Positions 26,820-36,233 are shown, numbered from the stretch's first letter. The stretch: 64,000 nucleotides of DNA from Cybelea sp963824595 (GCA_963824595.1 CAWGPY010000009.1:1-64000); one strand, 5' to 3'. The notes: generated by a model not told the origin, from the sequence alone. Program-made: numbers and translations.

Positions 26820-27744
26820 CTAATGCAGTCCCGCAGCGGAACTATTACGGGTCACGGCTATGCGTGCGGGCCGCCTTCGATACGGCGAGACGTACGTGCG
26901 CTGGAATGGAACGGCAAAAATAGAAATCGGACCCACGATCGACTTGTTCCAAAGAACGCCTGGAACATGTCGCAGACTTGGACCCGCGCTGTCTTCGAGA
27001 ATCGTCTTTCCGACGACCATCGCCGCGCCTTTTGTGATACTCATTCGATATATGCAGCTGCCCACCGCGCCAGCGCAGTTCTGGTCGCCGACGACGAGGT
27101 CGTGCGCCGACACATCCCACTGCACCATGCCGGGAGTTAAAGTTACCAACCGATACGTGAACGGTTTTCGCCTGGCTTGCGTTCGCAGGCAATTAGCAGA
27201 GTGTAAATTTACCGGCGCCGGTCAGCCCGTCGAAGAACAGATTCCCAGCGGCGTCGTAACCTCGGAACTCATAGTTCAACTCCTTCGGATTGTAGTATAT
27301 GTTAGGTACTCCGGCGCCGTGGTGGTAAACGAGTACGGCTCCGCCTCGACTGGATTTGCCGAGAAAATTGAAAACGGCGAGGTTTCCGGTATTGGGGTCC
27401 CATCCGCAGCTGACACGTAGCGTCGGTGTGGCAACGTACGCTCTACGATCTCCGGCGTGCTAACTCGGCAACCATCAAGCGGCGGCATACTGCAACCCAG
27501 AGCGTCGACGCTGGCGTAGGAGCACTCTCCTGCGGTTAGGGATTAGGCCGGTTACGAGGGCGACAAGAATCCGGGTGGGCAACGTAAAGATGTCGACTTG
27601 TGCGCTGCCGGTATCGGAGACGAACACCGACGAGTTAGTGATCTTCACCGACGGTTTGTATGCCGAAGACGCCGCACGCGGAACGAGAATGGGTAGGATA
27701 ACACGCAGCCAGGGCGACAGAAAGGAGAAGAGTGGCGGCAGCAA
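26820..27744 (-). pseudogene. Propeller lipoprotein, nonsense codon and several frameshifts
   Basis: The start at 27744 gives a signal-like segment (LPPLFSFLSPWLRVILPILV), then SSVFVSDTGSAQVDIFTLPT. After one or more shifts the frame carries VSCGWDPNTGNLAVFNF, GGAVLVYHHGAGVPNIYY, FRGYDAAGNLFFDGLTGAG, then KFTLC followed by an in-frame TAA (27193-27195) where Glu is expected before LPAN. A further shift near 27140 leads to TPGMVQWDVSAHDLVVGDQ and CIYRMSITKGAAMVVGKT. The TAA and the shifts together indicate genuine decay. It is the most upstream of four tandem members. Confidence 0.75.
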
Positions 27745-28255
27745 ACGGAGAGCGACGTGCCGGGCGAGTCATCGGCTGATTTCGACAGGCTTGGACGGCG
27801 TTACCAGCCTGCTACGCTTCGAGTCGAATAGGCCCAGGGACTACGACATAGTGATGAATCCGCAGCTACCCGCCGCCGCCATACACGCTCGTACGTAGGA
27901 CGCGGAGCCGCCGCCGGCAACTCCAAAGTAGCGAAGCAGAACCGGCGAAGCAACTGATTGCGTTCGCGCCGCAGCGCACCGGGCCGAGCGAACATGTTTG
28001 CGGGATCGCCGGACCGAAAGTGCCGGAAGCGAGGTGTGGCCACCGACGCTGCGTCGCGCGATCGCGCCTGGCCTAGTACGAAGATGAGCGGGTTATGCGC
28101 GGTTAGGTGCGCGCGTGCGACGTCAGCGTCGCGGTCGTGCTGCTCGCGCGCCGCCTGCGATAACGATCCGGTGGGCGAGTTACGGTGCCCGGCGCACGCG
28201 ATGGCAACACGGGCGCAGGAGCGAACAATAGAGAGCATGGCCGAGCGCAGCAAGT
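27745..28255 (+). other. Region without a supportable gene
   Basis: About 510 bp between the most upstream lipoprotein pseudogene and a small 3' gene remnant. Open frames exist on both strands, but none shows family motifs, a ribosome-binding site with a plausible start, or a signal peptide. It may contain degraded sequence. Confidence 0.5.
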
Positions 28256-28448
28256 GAGGCGGCAGCGAAAACGAGCGACGCTGACGTTTCACGCAATCGT
28301 TGGAGATGGACGGAGACGATTGGACGCCAGTACCAAAGAGCCGAAGGCCACGCCGAAGCCAAAGGCTTGGCTCTGCTCGAACTTCAGGGTGGATCCGAGC
28401 AAACCGCCTACGGTCGTCGTCGGGAGCGGCGCCAGCAACTCGCAGTAG
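28256..28448 (+). pseudogene. 3' remnant of a paralogue of the secreted protein at 21210
   Basis: The frame ending at TAG 28446-28448 reads ATLTFHAIVG, then a Lys/Pro-rich stretch, then DPSKPPTVVVGSGASNSQ. The intact gene at 21210-21917 reads ATLTFHIIVG and DASRPPTVVVGNGTSSSQ at its end. The rest of the gene is missing here; a piece of the 5' end of the same family lies 2 kb away at 26212. Confidence 0.7.
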
Positions 28449-28462
28449 GTATAGGAAGCGCT

Positions 28463-28924
28463 TTAGGGTGCGCACCCCGCTGAACTAAAGAAGTTCGGCG
28501 CTTCAATGGCCGCTTGGAGAGTGCTCGCGCTTTTGGCGCCTTCGTCATCGGGCGTAGGCTTCTCGTTTTCGAACCCGACGACGGCTGCTTTAACCTGGGC
28601 GAGCGCGGCGGCCCGTGTTCGGGACGCAAGTTCACTCTGCCCGATTTTGTCGTAGGCGATCGCCACCTTTGCCAGCGACTGTGCCGCGATGGTTAGGCCC
28701 GTAAAGTCGTGCCGTTCCGCGACGGCGTTTTGAGCGTCGGTGGTGCAGGCTTCGATTACTTTGTTCCAACTGAGAAGCTGCCACGACATCTTGCACTGGT
28801 CGGAGGTATAACCGTATGGGCTAAGCGGCGGATATGTGTTAAGGCCGCAATCGGCCATCGCCGGCTGGAAAGCGCCGATAATCATGATGCCGATCAGGAG
28901 CGCCAGCCGAGTTGGTCGATTCAT
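28463..28924 (-). CDS. Secreted hypothetical protein
   Basis: 153 residues with a clear Sec signal peptide (LALLIGIMIIGAFQPAMA, cleavage before DCGLNTYPPL). The mature part is mostly helical (SLAKVAIAYDKIGQSELA, TRAAALAQVKAAVVGFENE) with four Cys: near the start DCGLN, QCKMSW, EACTTD and at the end AGCAP. The helical pairs resemble TPR-like repeats. No family recognised. It is intact, in contrast to the pseudogenes beside it. Confidence 0.75.
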   Translation of the reverse strand: MNRPTRLALLIGIMIIGAFQPAMADCGLNTYPPLSPYGYTSDQCKMSWQLLSWNKVIEACTTDAQNAVAERHDFTGLTIAAQSLAKVAIAYDKIGQSELASRTRAAALAQVKAAVVGFENEKPTPDDEGAKSASTLQAAIEAPNFFSSAGCAP

Positions 28925-28956
28925 TTAGTTACGCATTCAACTGCAAGAATCGGGGC

Positions 28957-28999
28957 CCTTCGACACGCGCCGCTTCGCGGCGCTACTCAGCGTGACAAC
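28957..28999 (+). repeat. Dispersed palindromic repeat copy
   Basis: CCCTTCGACACGCGCCGC, then TTCGCGGCGCTACTCAGCGT and GACAACG: a palindromic core GCGCCGCTTCGCGGCGC flanked by the constant ends CCTTCGAC and CTCAGxxTGACA. About 30 nt are identical to the copy at 44436. Confidence 0.8.
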
Positions 29000-29004
29000 G
29001 TCAG

Positions 29005-31137
29005 CTAGTGCACTAAGAAGCCGACGAGCAGGAGCGCGACGATGTTGAGCACCTTGATCATCGGGTTGATCGCGGGTCCGGCCGTGTCTTTATACGGATC
29101 GCCGACCGTGTCGCCGGTGACCGCGGCTTGGTGCGCGATCGAACCCTTGCCGCCGTAGTTCCCGTCTTCGATGTACTTCTTGGCGTTGTCCCACGCGCCG
29201 CCGCCCGTCGTCATCGAGATCGCGACGAAGAGGCCGGTGACGATCGAACCGACCAGGATGCCGCCCATCATCTGCGCGCCCGTGTCGCCGGGCAGCACGT
29301 GGAAGTACGACAGCAGCACGACGATCAGCGGAACGCCGACCGGAATGAGCGCCGGGCACGATCATCTCTTTGAGCGCCGCGCGCGTCACGATGTCGACGG
29401 TCGTGCCGTAGTCCGGCTTGGCCGTGCCCGCCATGATGCCGGGAATCTCGCGGAACTGGCGCCGCACTTCTTCGACGACCGCGCCGCCGGCGCGGCCGAC
29501 CGCCTCCATCGAGAGCGACGCGAACAGATACGGCAGCAAGCCGCCGATGAAGAGGCCCGCACAGCACGTACGGATTGCCGATCGCGAACAGGTTCCGCAC
29601 GCCTTCGGCGCACGCGCGCCGTCGGCGTACCCGGGCACTTGTGGTTGATGAGCTCCTGCAGGAACGACGCGAAGAGCACGACCGCGGCGAGCGCCGGCCG
29701 AGCCGATCGCGTAGCCTTTGGTGACGGCCTTCGTCGTGTTGCCGACCGCGTCGAGCGGGTCGGTGACGTTGCGGACGTCTTCGGGCATCTCGGCCATCTC
29801 GGCGATGCCGCCGGCGTTGTCGGTGATCGGGCCGAACGAGTCGATCGCGACGATGATGCCGGCCATCGAGAGCATCGACATGACCGCGATGCCGACGCCG
29901 TAGACGCCGGCGAAGCCGATAGCTGACGAGGATGCCGAGGACGATCACGATGCGCCGGAAGCGCCGTCGCCTGCATCGAGACCGCGAGGCCCGCGATGAT
30001 GTTGGTGGCGTGGCCGGTGACCGACGCCTTGGCGATGCGCTGCACCGGCGGGAACTGCGTGCCGGTGTAGTACTCGGTGATGAACGTGATGAGGCCGGTG
30101 ATCGACCACGCCGACGCAGCGCGCAGATGAAGATTGCCGTGACGTCGCTGACGGCGGTCGCGTCCGGCGAACACGTTGCTTCGTCGACGAAGTAGAAGCC
30201 GACCAGCGCGAGCACGCCCGGCGACGATCATGCCGCGGTAGAGCGCCGATCATGATCTTGCCCTCGTTGCACGCCGCCGACGCCGACGAACAGCGTCCCG
30301 ATGATCGAAGCGACGATCGAGAGCGCGCCGAGCATCAGCGGGAACGTCGTCGCGCCCGGCAAGCTCGCGCCGAAGAACGAGGTTGCCGAGCAGCATCGCG
30401 GCGACCGTCGTGACGCAGTAGGTCTCGAAGAGGTCGGCGGCCATGCCGGCGCAGTCGCCGACGTTGTCGCCGACGTTGTCGGCGATGACGGCCGGATTGC
30501 GCGGATCGTCTTCGGGAATGCCGGCTTCGACTTTACCGACGAGGTCGGCGCCGACGTCGGCCGCCTTCGTATAGATGCCGCCGCCCAGACGCGCGAAGAC
30601 CGAGATCAGCGAACAGCCGAACGCGAGGCCGACCATGCGCGTCGAGCGAGGTCGCGGCGTCGCCGCCGTTGACTTGAGCAGGATCCCGTAGTAGCCGGAG
30701 ACCGCGAGCAGGCCCAGGCCGACCACGAGCATGCCCGTGACCGCGCCGCCGCGGAACGCGACGTTGAGCGCCGGGCCCAGGCCGCCGCGCGCGGCTTCGG
30801 CCGTGCGGACGTTGGCGCGCACCGAGACGATCATGCCGATGAAGCCGGCCGCGCCCGAGAGGATCGCGCCGATCAGGAAGCCGACCGCGGCCTCTTTGCC
30901 GAGCGTGGGGGCGAAGCCGATGACGATCGCGAGGACGACGGCGACGATGCCGATGGTGCGATACTGCCGCTGCAGGAACGCCATGGCGCCTTCTTGGATC
31001 GCGGCGGCGATCTCCTGCATCCGCTCGTTGCCTGCAGGCTGCGCGAGGACCCAGAAGGTGAGAGCGATGCCGTAGAGCACGGCGAGGGCGCCGCCGACCA
31101 ATCCGGCCACAATCGCTGTTTGTGCCGTCACTTGCAA
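29005..31137 (-). pseudogene. hppA: Membrane-bound proton/sodium-pumping pyrophosphatase, broken by many single-base insertions
   Basis: Piecing three frames together restores an almost complete H+-PPase of about 700 residues. It has the substrate motif GGGIYTKAADVGADLVGKVE, then IPEDDPRNPAVIADNVGDNVGDCAGMAADLFE split across one good stretch, DSFGPITDNAGGIAEMAEM, and a C-terminal NAKKYIEDGNYGGKG, GDTVGDPYKDTAGPAINPMIK. Sixteen or so transmembrane helices are recognisable. The enzyme uses pyrophosphate hydrolysis to pump ions across the inner membrane. Frame changes occur near 29353, 29556, 29610, 29695, 29918, 29952, 30103, 30116, 30219, 30247, 30269, 30378, 30637 and 30668. Nearly all are explained by one extra G or C between intact codons, with no missense decay. 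This pattern suggests sequence or assembly error rather than a dead gene. Confidence 0.85.
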
Positions 31138-31239
31138 TCCTTAAAGAGAAGCGGGCTGGGGGTAAAAATACCGGCCCCGGAGGGCCGACCGGCTTGCCTA
31201 CTCCGGCCGCGCCCGCAAGTCCTATCGGAGCGGCGGGTC

Positions 31240-31267
31240 GGGGGCCAGGCGAGGGGGGCTGGCCCCC
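31240..31267 (-). other. Strong hairpin between hppA and the next upstream gene
   Basis: A 9-bp inverted repeat GGGGGCCAG / CTGGCCCCC with a 10-nt loop. It lies just after the stop of the broken secreted-protein gene, as a terminator would, but no T-tract follows on either strand. Confidence 0.5.
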
Positions 31268-31300
31268 GTTGAGGCGACCAGCCCACTGCCTTGAGTCACC

Positions 31301-32122
31301 CTAGTGCGGATTCATCGGTTGCTGCTGATACTGGCGATGAGTGCGCACCCAATCGTCAACCCACGTCTTTAAGGCTAACTGAAGTGCTCCTTGATCGTGC
31401 AGATACTGCGGCGCACATTCGAGCGTCGCGTTAAGGTAGGCGTGAAGCCACGCATGGCCGGTGTTCGGGTTGAATACACCCGTGCCTTCGACTCGGCCTT
31501 CGATCTCTGCCCCGCCGCCGGAGTTGTAGATCGACGCCGTATAAGCGGCCATATTCGAAACGATTGAGTTAAGTTGAATGTTCAATCCGTATTGCGTGCT
31601 GCTGCCGAGATTGAGGTTGCCTATGTAGGACTGCGTGTTTTGTTTTGCGGAGTTAAACTGACCGCTTGACAGAAACGTGAAGTTTTTTGGGACGAGACTG
31701 TCGCTTTACTGGTACGGAGGCCCCGCCGACGTGACAACGCGAGAGGAGGACATGACGACCAGTCGGCATTGGGCGGGCTTAGGAACGCCTCGAGAGGGCC
31801 GGTCGGGGTAGCCAATAGCCGGATGGCTTGTGTGACGCACCCTCCAGATCGATGTGCGCCATGGGACCAACGTTCATCGTATCGCCGAGGTTGCAGGTGT
31901 AGATGCTTTCCGATCGCGCTCCGGTCTTCGAGATCGGCAGCCGCGGCAAACGCATCCCCTTGTAAGCCGTGTTTGCGTCGGTCGCGGCCTGATCCAGGCC
32001 GTTACCGTGGTTGCCTTCGCAACGGTTCGGGGAGCGGGTGCGCCGAAGGTCGGCGAGGGAGCGAAGGTAATGCTTACGGCGGCGAGTGCCGCTACCGGCA
32101 AGAGCGTCGAACTGATTTTCAT
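31301..32122 (-). pseudogene. Secreted protein of unknown function, frameshifted
   Basis: The start at 32122 gives a signal peptide (ISSTLLPVAALAAVSITFA, cleavage after FGA). Coding continues after frame changes: DQAATDANTAYKGMRLPRLP, ISKTGARSESIYTCNLGDT and AHIDLEGASHKPSGYWL; then VPKNFTFLSSGQFNSAKQNT and IGNLNLGSSTQYGLNIQLNS; then an open tail VFNPNTGHAWLHAYLNATLE to QQQPMNPH. At least two shifts are needed, near 32030 and near 31790-31700. No family is recognised. The repeated Asn/Ser/Gly-rich beta segments suggest an extracellular protein. Codon-preserving breaks resemble those in the adjacent hppA. Confidence 0.6.
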
Positions 32123-32375
32123 GGGTTTCTCCTAATCTCAAGCAAGAAGTGTAGTGTCTTGCACAAGCCTAGGCGACTCCGCGTTCGTAAACGTGCCAAA
32201 AGTCCGCGAAAAACGTGCCGCAACTCGTACCCATTGCGGTTGTCCGGGCACTTGTCCGGGTCGAGAAGGATTTGTCCGGGCCGTGTGCACGGCCATCTCG
32301 GACGGCGCATGAACGGCGACTACGCACCAACGCAGTAAAAGTGCGGTACTGTTTACAAAATATCCGTAGAACTCC

Positions 32376-33584
32376 ATGACGCTACCTGAAACCACCGAGT
32401 TCTTGATCGTCGGCTGCGGGCCGGCCGGCGCCACCGCCGCGCGCGAGGCCGCGCGCGCCGGGATCGGTACGCTCGTGCTGGAGCGCGACGCAACGATCGG
32501 CAGCAAGCGCGTCTGCGCCGCCGGACTGCGGCCGGGATTCTGCTCGACGTTCGACCTGCCGCCGGCGCTGATCCACTGCGACACGCCGCGCCTGGCCCTG
32601 TTCGACGCCGACGGCGGCGAGCACGCCGTGGCGTTCGGCCCCGGCCACACCACCACGCGGGAAGAGCTCGACGGCACGATGGCGCGGCTGGCGGCGGCGG
32701 AAGGCGCGCAGATCCGCACGCGCGCGCTCTTTCGCGAGCTGCGCCGCGAGCCAAGCGGCATCGTGGTGGAGTACGCCGACACGGCTGAGGGCGAGCGGCG
32801 AACGGTCGCCGCGCGCGCCGTGTTCTTCGCGACCGGTGCGACGGCGCGCCTCGACGAGCCGGCGTTCGGGCGCGTCGCGATGGAGCGCTGGCGCGACGGC
32901 TTGATGACCACGCTGCAGTACCGCGTGTACCTCGAGCGGCCCGCGGCGGCGATCGCGTATCGCACGATGGAGCTGCACTACTACACCGGGCGCGACGGCC
33001 GGCAGATCATCGGCTGGATGTTCCCCAAACGCGATCACCTGGCGATCGGCCTGGGCGTGATTGGCAAGATGGCCGGCGAGCTGCTGCGCGCGGAGCTCGA
33101 CGCGTTCACGCAGCGCGTGCGCGCGCGGCTCTATCCGCGCGGCGGCGTTCGCGCGGTCAAGACCGAGGGCCACCTGCTCTACGGCGGCATGCCGCGGCCG
33201 AGCGTCGCCGACGGCGCGGTGACGGTGGGCGGCACCGCGGCGGGCATGGTCGACGCGACCAACGGCGAGGGAATCTTCGAAGCCGCGATGAGCGGGCGGT
33301 TCGCGGCCGAGTCGGTGACGCGCGAACGAAACGATCCGCGCCGCGCGGCCGCCCGCTACGCGTCGTTGATTGACGCACGCTTTCGCCGCCGCCTGGGCCA
33401 CCGCGTGCGCCTGATGCGCTATCTCGAGCAGCGGCCGACGCGATTTGCGAAACTGTTCGCGCAGCTCTCCGGCGCGCCGCGGCTCGCCGAGGTGCTCTTG
33501 AGGGAAGACCACGAGCGCTCGATCGGCGACCGCCTCTATCTGTATCGAGAGGCGCTGCGTTTCGGGCTTCGCACGGTGCGCTAA
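32376..33584 (+). CDS. Geranylgeranyl reductase-family FAD-dependent oxidoreductase
   Basis: 402 residues. An N-terminal Rossmann motif (LIVGCGPAGATAAREAARAG) binds FAD; KRVCAAGLRPGF and the C-terminal VGGTAAGMVDATNGEGIFEA correspond to the FAD-contacting motifs of the geranylgeranyl reductase/ChlP-type flavoproteins. The C terminus is Arg-rich (LIDARFRRRLGHRVRLMRYL). Such enzymes reduce isoprenoid chains of lipids, quinones or chlorophyll precursors; substrate unknown. It is monocistronic, and convergent with a small gene 8 bp away. Confidence 0.85.
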   Translation: MTLPETTEFLIVGCGPAGATAAREAARAGIGTLVLERDATIGSKRVCAAGLRPGFCSTFDLPPALIHCDTPRLALFDADGGEHAVAFGPGHTTTREELDGTMARLAAAEGAQIRTRALFRELRREPSGIVVEYADTAEGERRTVAARAVFFATGATARLDEPAFGRVAMERWRDGLMTTLQYRVYLERPAAAIAYRTMELHYYTGRDGRQIIGWMFPKRDHLAIGLGVIGKMAGELLRAELDAFTQRVRARLYPRGGVRAVKTEGHLLYGGMPRPSVADGAVTVGGTAAGMVDATNGEGIFEAAMSGRFAAESVTRERNDPRRAAARYASLIDARFRRRLGHRVRLMRYLEQRPTRFAKLFAQLSGAPRLAEVLLREDHERSIGDRLYLYREALRFGLRTVR

Positions 33585-33592
33585 GCCGCGCG

Positions 33593-33874
33593 TCAGCCCG
33601 GCGTTTGCGCGTCGTCGGCTGCGTCTTCGATCTCGACGGCTGCCTGTTCGTGAACGAACTCGATCGCCTCGACGGCTTCGGCACTCGGGATGGCCACGAC
33701 GCGCTCCTCGGTCGTGCCCGACGTCGGGTTCACGTCGTACCACTGGATCGCATACGGCGCGTTGACGCCGATCTGGGCTGCGAAGCCGGTGATGAGTTTG
33801 CCCTGCAGCGTGCGGCCGCCGAGCGTCACTCGCACGTTGCCGTCTGCATAGCTCTGTAGCTCCTCGTCTGTCAT
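33593..33874 (-). CDS. Small hypothetical protein
   Basis: 93 residues from ATG 33874 (MTDEELQSYADGNVRVTLGG). The sequence GRTLQGKLITGFAAQIGVNA followed by PYAIQW looks like a small beta-barrel such as an Sm/OB-like fold, and the C terminus is acidic (EAIEFVHEQAAVEIEDAADD). Not recognised. A longer frame upstream to 33985 has no support. Confidence 0.6.
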   Translation of the reverse strand: MTDEELQSYADGNVRVTLGGRTLQGKLITGFAAQIGVNAPYAIQWYDVNPTSGTTEERVVAIPSAEAVEAIEFVHEQAAVEIEDAADDAQTPG

Positions 33875-33975
33875 GTTACATTCATACCCTAAAGAGCTGA
33901 CGAGCCCTAGTGAAGGCGCCGTTCTAGAGGCCGCCAGGGCAGGTCGGTATGCTCGGCGGCCGGAATCGCCGTACC

Positions 33976-34698
33976 ATGAAATCATTAGCGTATCGTACGT
34001 CCCTGGTGCTGGGCGTGGTGCTCGCGACGCTGGGCGCGATGCCGCCCATGTCGCCGACCGCGTCGCCCGCGCCGACCGCGGCTCCGCCGGCGAGCCCGTC
34101 GGAGGCGCAGTTCGTGAGCGCGGCCACCGCGGATCTCGGCAGCCGTTTCGCGACGACGCAACAGGCTTCGGCGGCGGGGTACTTCCAGTTCACCACCGAG
34201 GATCAGACCGGCGCGATCAGCTGGGTGAACACGAAGTATTGGCAGAGCGATCCGCAGCATCCGAGCCAGCTGTGGTACGACGCCAACGGGCGTCTGATCG
34301 GCGCGGATTTTTCGGTGCTGCAAAGCAACTCGCCCAAAGCCCCGAACGTGTGGGGCGTGTCGGCGTCGCGCTTTCTCGACTTCTCGCCGGGCCACGTGCA
34401 CTTCGGCATCAAGACGCCGTCGGGCGTGCAGTTCGGCGAAGCCGGAAGCAAGACGATGGCAAAAGTCGGCGGCTCGGTCGCCAATCCGACCGCGGCCGAC
34501 GTGGTGAAGATCAGCAAGCTCGACCGCTGGAAAGTGCTCAAACTCCCGAAGCCCAAGAGCGTGGCGGACGTCGCGTTCGTCTTCGAGTTCCCGGCGATCT
34601 GGGATCTCCAGGTTTGGCTCGTTCCGAACCCGCTCGGTGCGTTCGCGGAACACAATCCCAACGTGGTTCCGACGGCGAACGCAAAAAACCAGGACTAA
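33976..34698 (+). CDS. Secreted hypothetical protein
   Basis: 240 residues from ATG 33976. A signal peptide (LAYRTSLVLGVVLATLGA) is followed by a Pro/Ala/Ser linker (PPMSPTASPAPTAAPPASPS) and a globular domain with many Trp and Tyr (FQFTTEDQTGAISWVNTKYW, DPQHPSQLWYDANGRLIGAD, HVHFGIKTPSGVQFGEAGSK). The His/Gly pattern HVHFGI is noteworthy but no enzymatic family is recognised. The gene is divergent from the small ORF at 33874 and lies before the phosphoesterase pair. Confidence 0.75.
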   Translation: MKSLAYRTSLVLGVVLATLGAMPPMSPTASPAPTAAPPASPSEAQFVSAATADLGSRFATTQQASAAGYFQFTTEDQTGAISWVNTKYWQSDPQHPSQLWYDANGRLIGADFSVLQSNSPKAPNVWGVSASRFLDFSPGHVHFGIKTPSGVQFGEAGSKTMAKVGGSVANPTAADVVKISKLDRWKVLKLPKPKSVADVAFVFEFPAIWDLQVWLVPNPLGAFAEHNPNVVPTANAKNQD

Positions 34699-34846
34699 CG
34701 TGCGCGCCGGCCGCGGCGCTCGTATCCGGCCGCCGGCGCCGAGCGTCTGCGCCGACGAAGGCATCTCGGTGCGCTAACCGGCCCGGCGTCTCGGACGCTT
34801 GCTTTCGCATGAGGGCCCCGACGCTTCGGCGAAGGGGCCTTGCGCT

Positions 34847-36217
34847 ATGAACCCGTTGCGTTTGCGACGTCATGCGTTCTGCGTGGCCGCATCCGCGTTC
34901 GCGCTCGCGAGTTGCGCACCGAGCTCGCTGCCCTACATGCAGAGCGGCGCGGCGCTGCGCGCGCTCAACTCCACCGGCGCGGGCAAGATCAAACACGTCG
35001 TCTTCATCGTTCAGGAGAACCGGAGCTTCGATAACCTGTTTCAGGGCTATCCGGGCGCCGATACCGTTGCCGAGGGCAAAGACAGCAACGGCGACACGAT
35101 CAAGCTGCGGCCCTCGGGCCTGGGCGCCGACTACACGATCGATCACTCCGCCCAGGCCATGTTCGCCGCGTGCAACGGAACCGGCAAGCTGCCCGGAACG
35201 AAGTGCCGGATGAACGGCTTCAATCACGAGTTCACGTTCCACAACCCGCCGAGCCTCACGCACCCGCAGTACGTGTACGTTCCGCATAAGGACTCGAAGC
35301 CGTACTTCGACATGGCGCACCAGTGGGTGGTGTCGGATCGCACGTTTCAGTCGCAGGTGGACGAGAGCTTCACGGCCCATCAGTACATCATCGCCGCGCA
35401 GGCGGCATCGTCGGTGGACCTGCCCAACGGCGCGTGGGGGTGCCAGGGCGGAACGGGCGATACCGTCGCCACGATCACGAAAAAGCGTTACCCGGGCGGC
35501 AAGCCCGAACAGGCGTGCTTCGATTACCAGACGCTGGGCGACGAGCTCGACAAGGCCGGCCTCTCGTGGAAGTTCTACGCGAGTGCGTACGGGAGCCGGG
35601 CCAGCGGCGACGGCGCCGAGTGGTCGGGCTATCAGGCCGTGCGCCACATCTACCAAGGCCCGCAGTGGACGAAGAACGTCATCTCGCCGAATTGGAAATT
35701 CATCAAGGACGTGCGCGCCGGCGAGCTGGCGAACTTCACCTGGATCACGCCGGTGTGCGACGACTCCGATCACGTGAACTGCCCGGGAGGCTACGGGCCG
35801 TCGTGGGTGGCGGCGCTGGTCAACACCGTGGGCAAGAGCAAGTTCTGGGACTCGACCGCGATCTTCGTGATCTGGGACGACTGGGGCGGCACCTACGACC
35901 ACGTCCCGCCGCCGTACAAGGACTACGACGGCGTGGGTTTCCGCGTGCCGCTGCTGGCGATCTCGCCGTATGCCAAGCAAAACTACGTGTCGCACGTGGA
36001 GTACGAGACGACCAGCGTGCTGCGTTTCGCCGAGGATCTTTACGGCCTGAGCCAGCTCGCGGCCGCCGACGAGCGCGCGACGTCGCCGGCGCAGGATTGT
36101 TTCGACTTCTCGCAGCGCCCGCGGGCGTTCGTGCCGATCGCGGCGCCGCTGCCGCCGAAATTCTTCATGCAACAGTACCGCGACGAGGCCAACTACTTCG
36201 CTCCAGACTACGAGTAA
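34847..36217 (+). CDS. Phospholipase C / AcpA-type phosphoesterase lipoprotein, tandem copy 1
   Basis: 456 residues from ATG 34847, which places a lipoprotein signal (AFCVAASAFALASC) at the N terminus. Signature segments: KHVVFIVQENRSFDNLFQGY, DHSAQAMFAACNGTGKLPGT, FQSQVDESFTAHQYIIAAQA, FTWITPVCDDSDHVNCPGGY and FVIWDDWGGTYDHVPPP. These supply the conserved Glu/Asn, His and Asp metal ligands of the family. The enzyme should release phosphate from phosphomonoesters or phospholipid head groups at the cell surface. The next gene, 16 bp downstream, is a close paralogue, so this is a tandem duplication. Confidence 0.92.
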   Translation: MNPLRLRRHAFCVAASAFALASCAPSSLPYMQSGAALRALNSTGAGKIKHVVFIVQENRSFDNLFQGYPGADTVAEGKDSNGDTIKLRPSGLGADYTIDHSAQAMFAACNGTGKLPGTKCRMNGFNHEFTFHNPPSLTHPQYVYVPHKDSKPYFDMAHQWVVSDRTFQSQVDESFTAHQYIIAAQAASSVDLPNGAWGCQGGTGDTVATITKKRYPGGKPEQACFDYQTLGDELDKAGLSWKFYASAYGSRASGDGAEWSGYQAVRHIYQGPQWTKNVISPNWKFIKDVRAGELANFTWITPVCDDSDHVNCPGGYGPSWVAALVNTVGKSKFWDSTAIFVIWDDWGGTYDHVPPPYKDYDGVGFRVPLLAISPYAKQNYVSHVEYETTSVLRFAEDLYGLSQLAAADERATSPAQDCFDFSQRPRAFVPIAAPLPPKFFMQQYRDEANYFAPDYE

Positions 36218-36233
36218 CGAAAGGAACCCCACG

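Noticed and set aside
24503..27195. Recoding of stop codons (TAG at 24503, TAA at 27193) as sense
   Set aside because: TAG and TAA end many intact genes in the window, and both codons lie in genes that also carry frameshifts, so decay is simpler.
29353..30668. Regular spacing of hppA insertions, such as a file line-length artefact
   Set aside because: Intervals range from about 13 to 260 bp with no common period.
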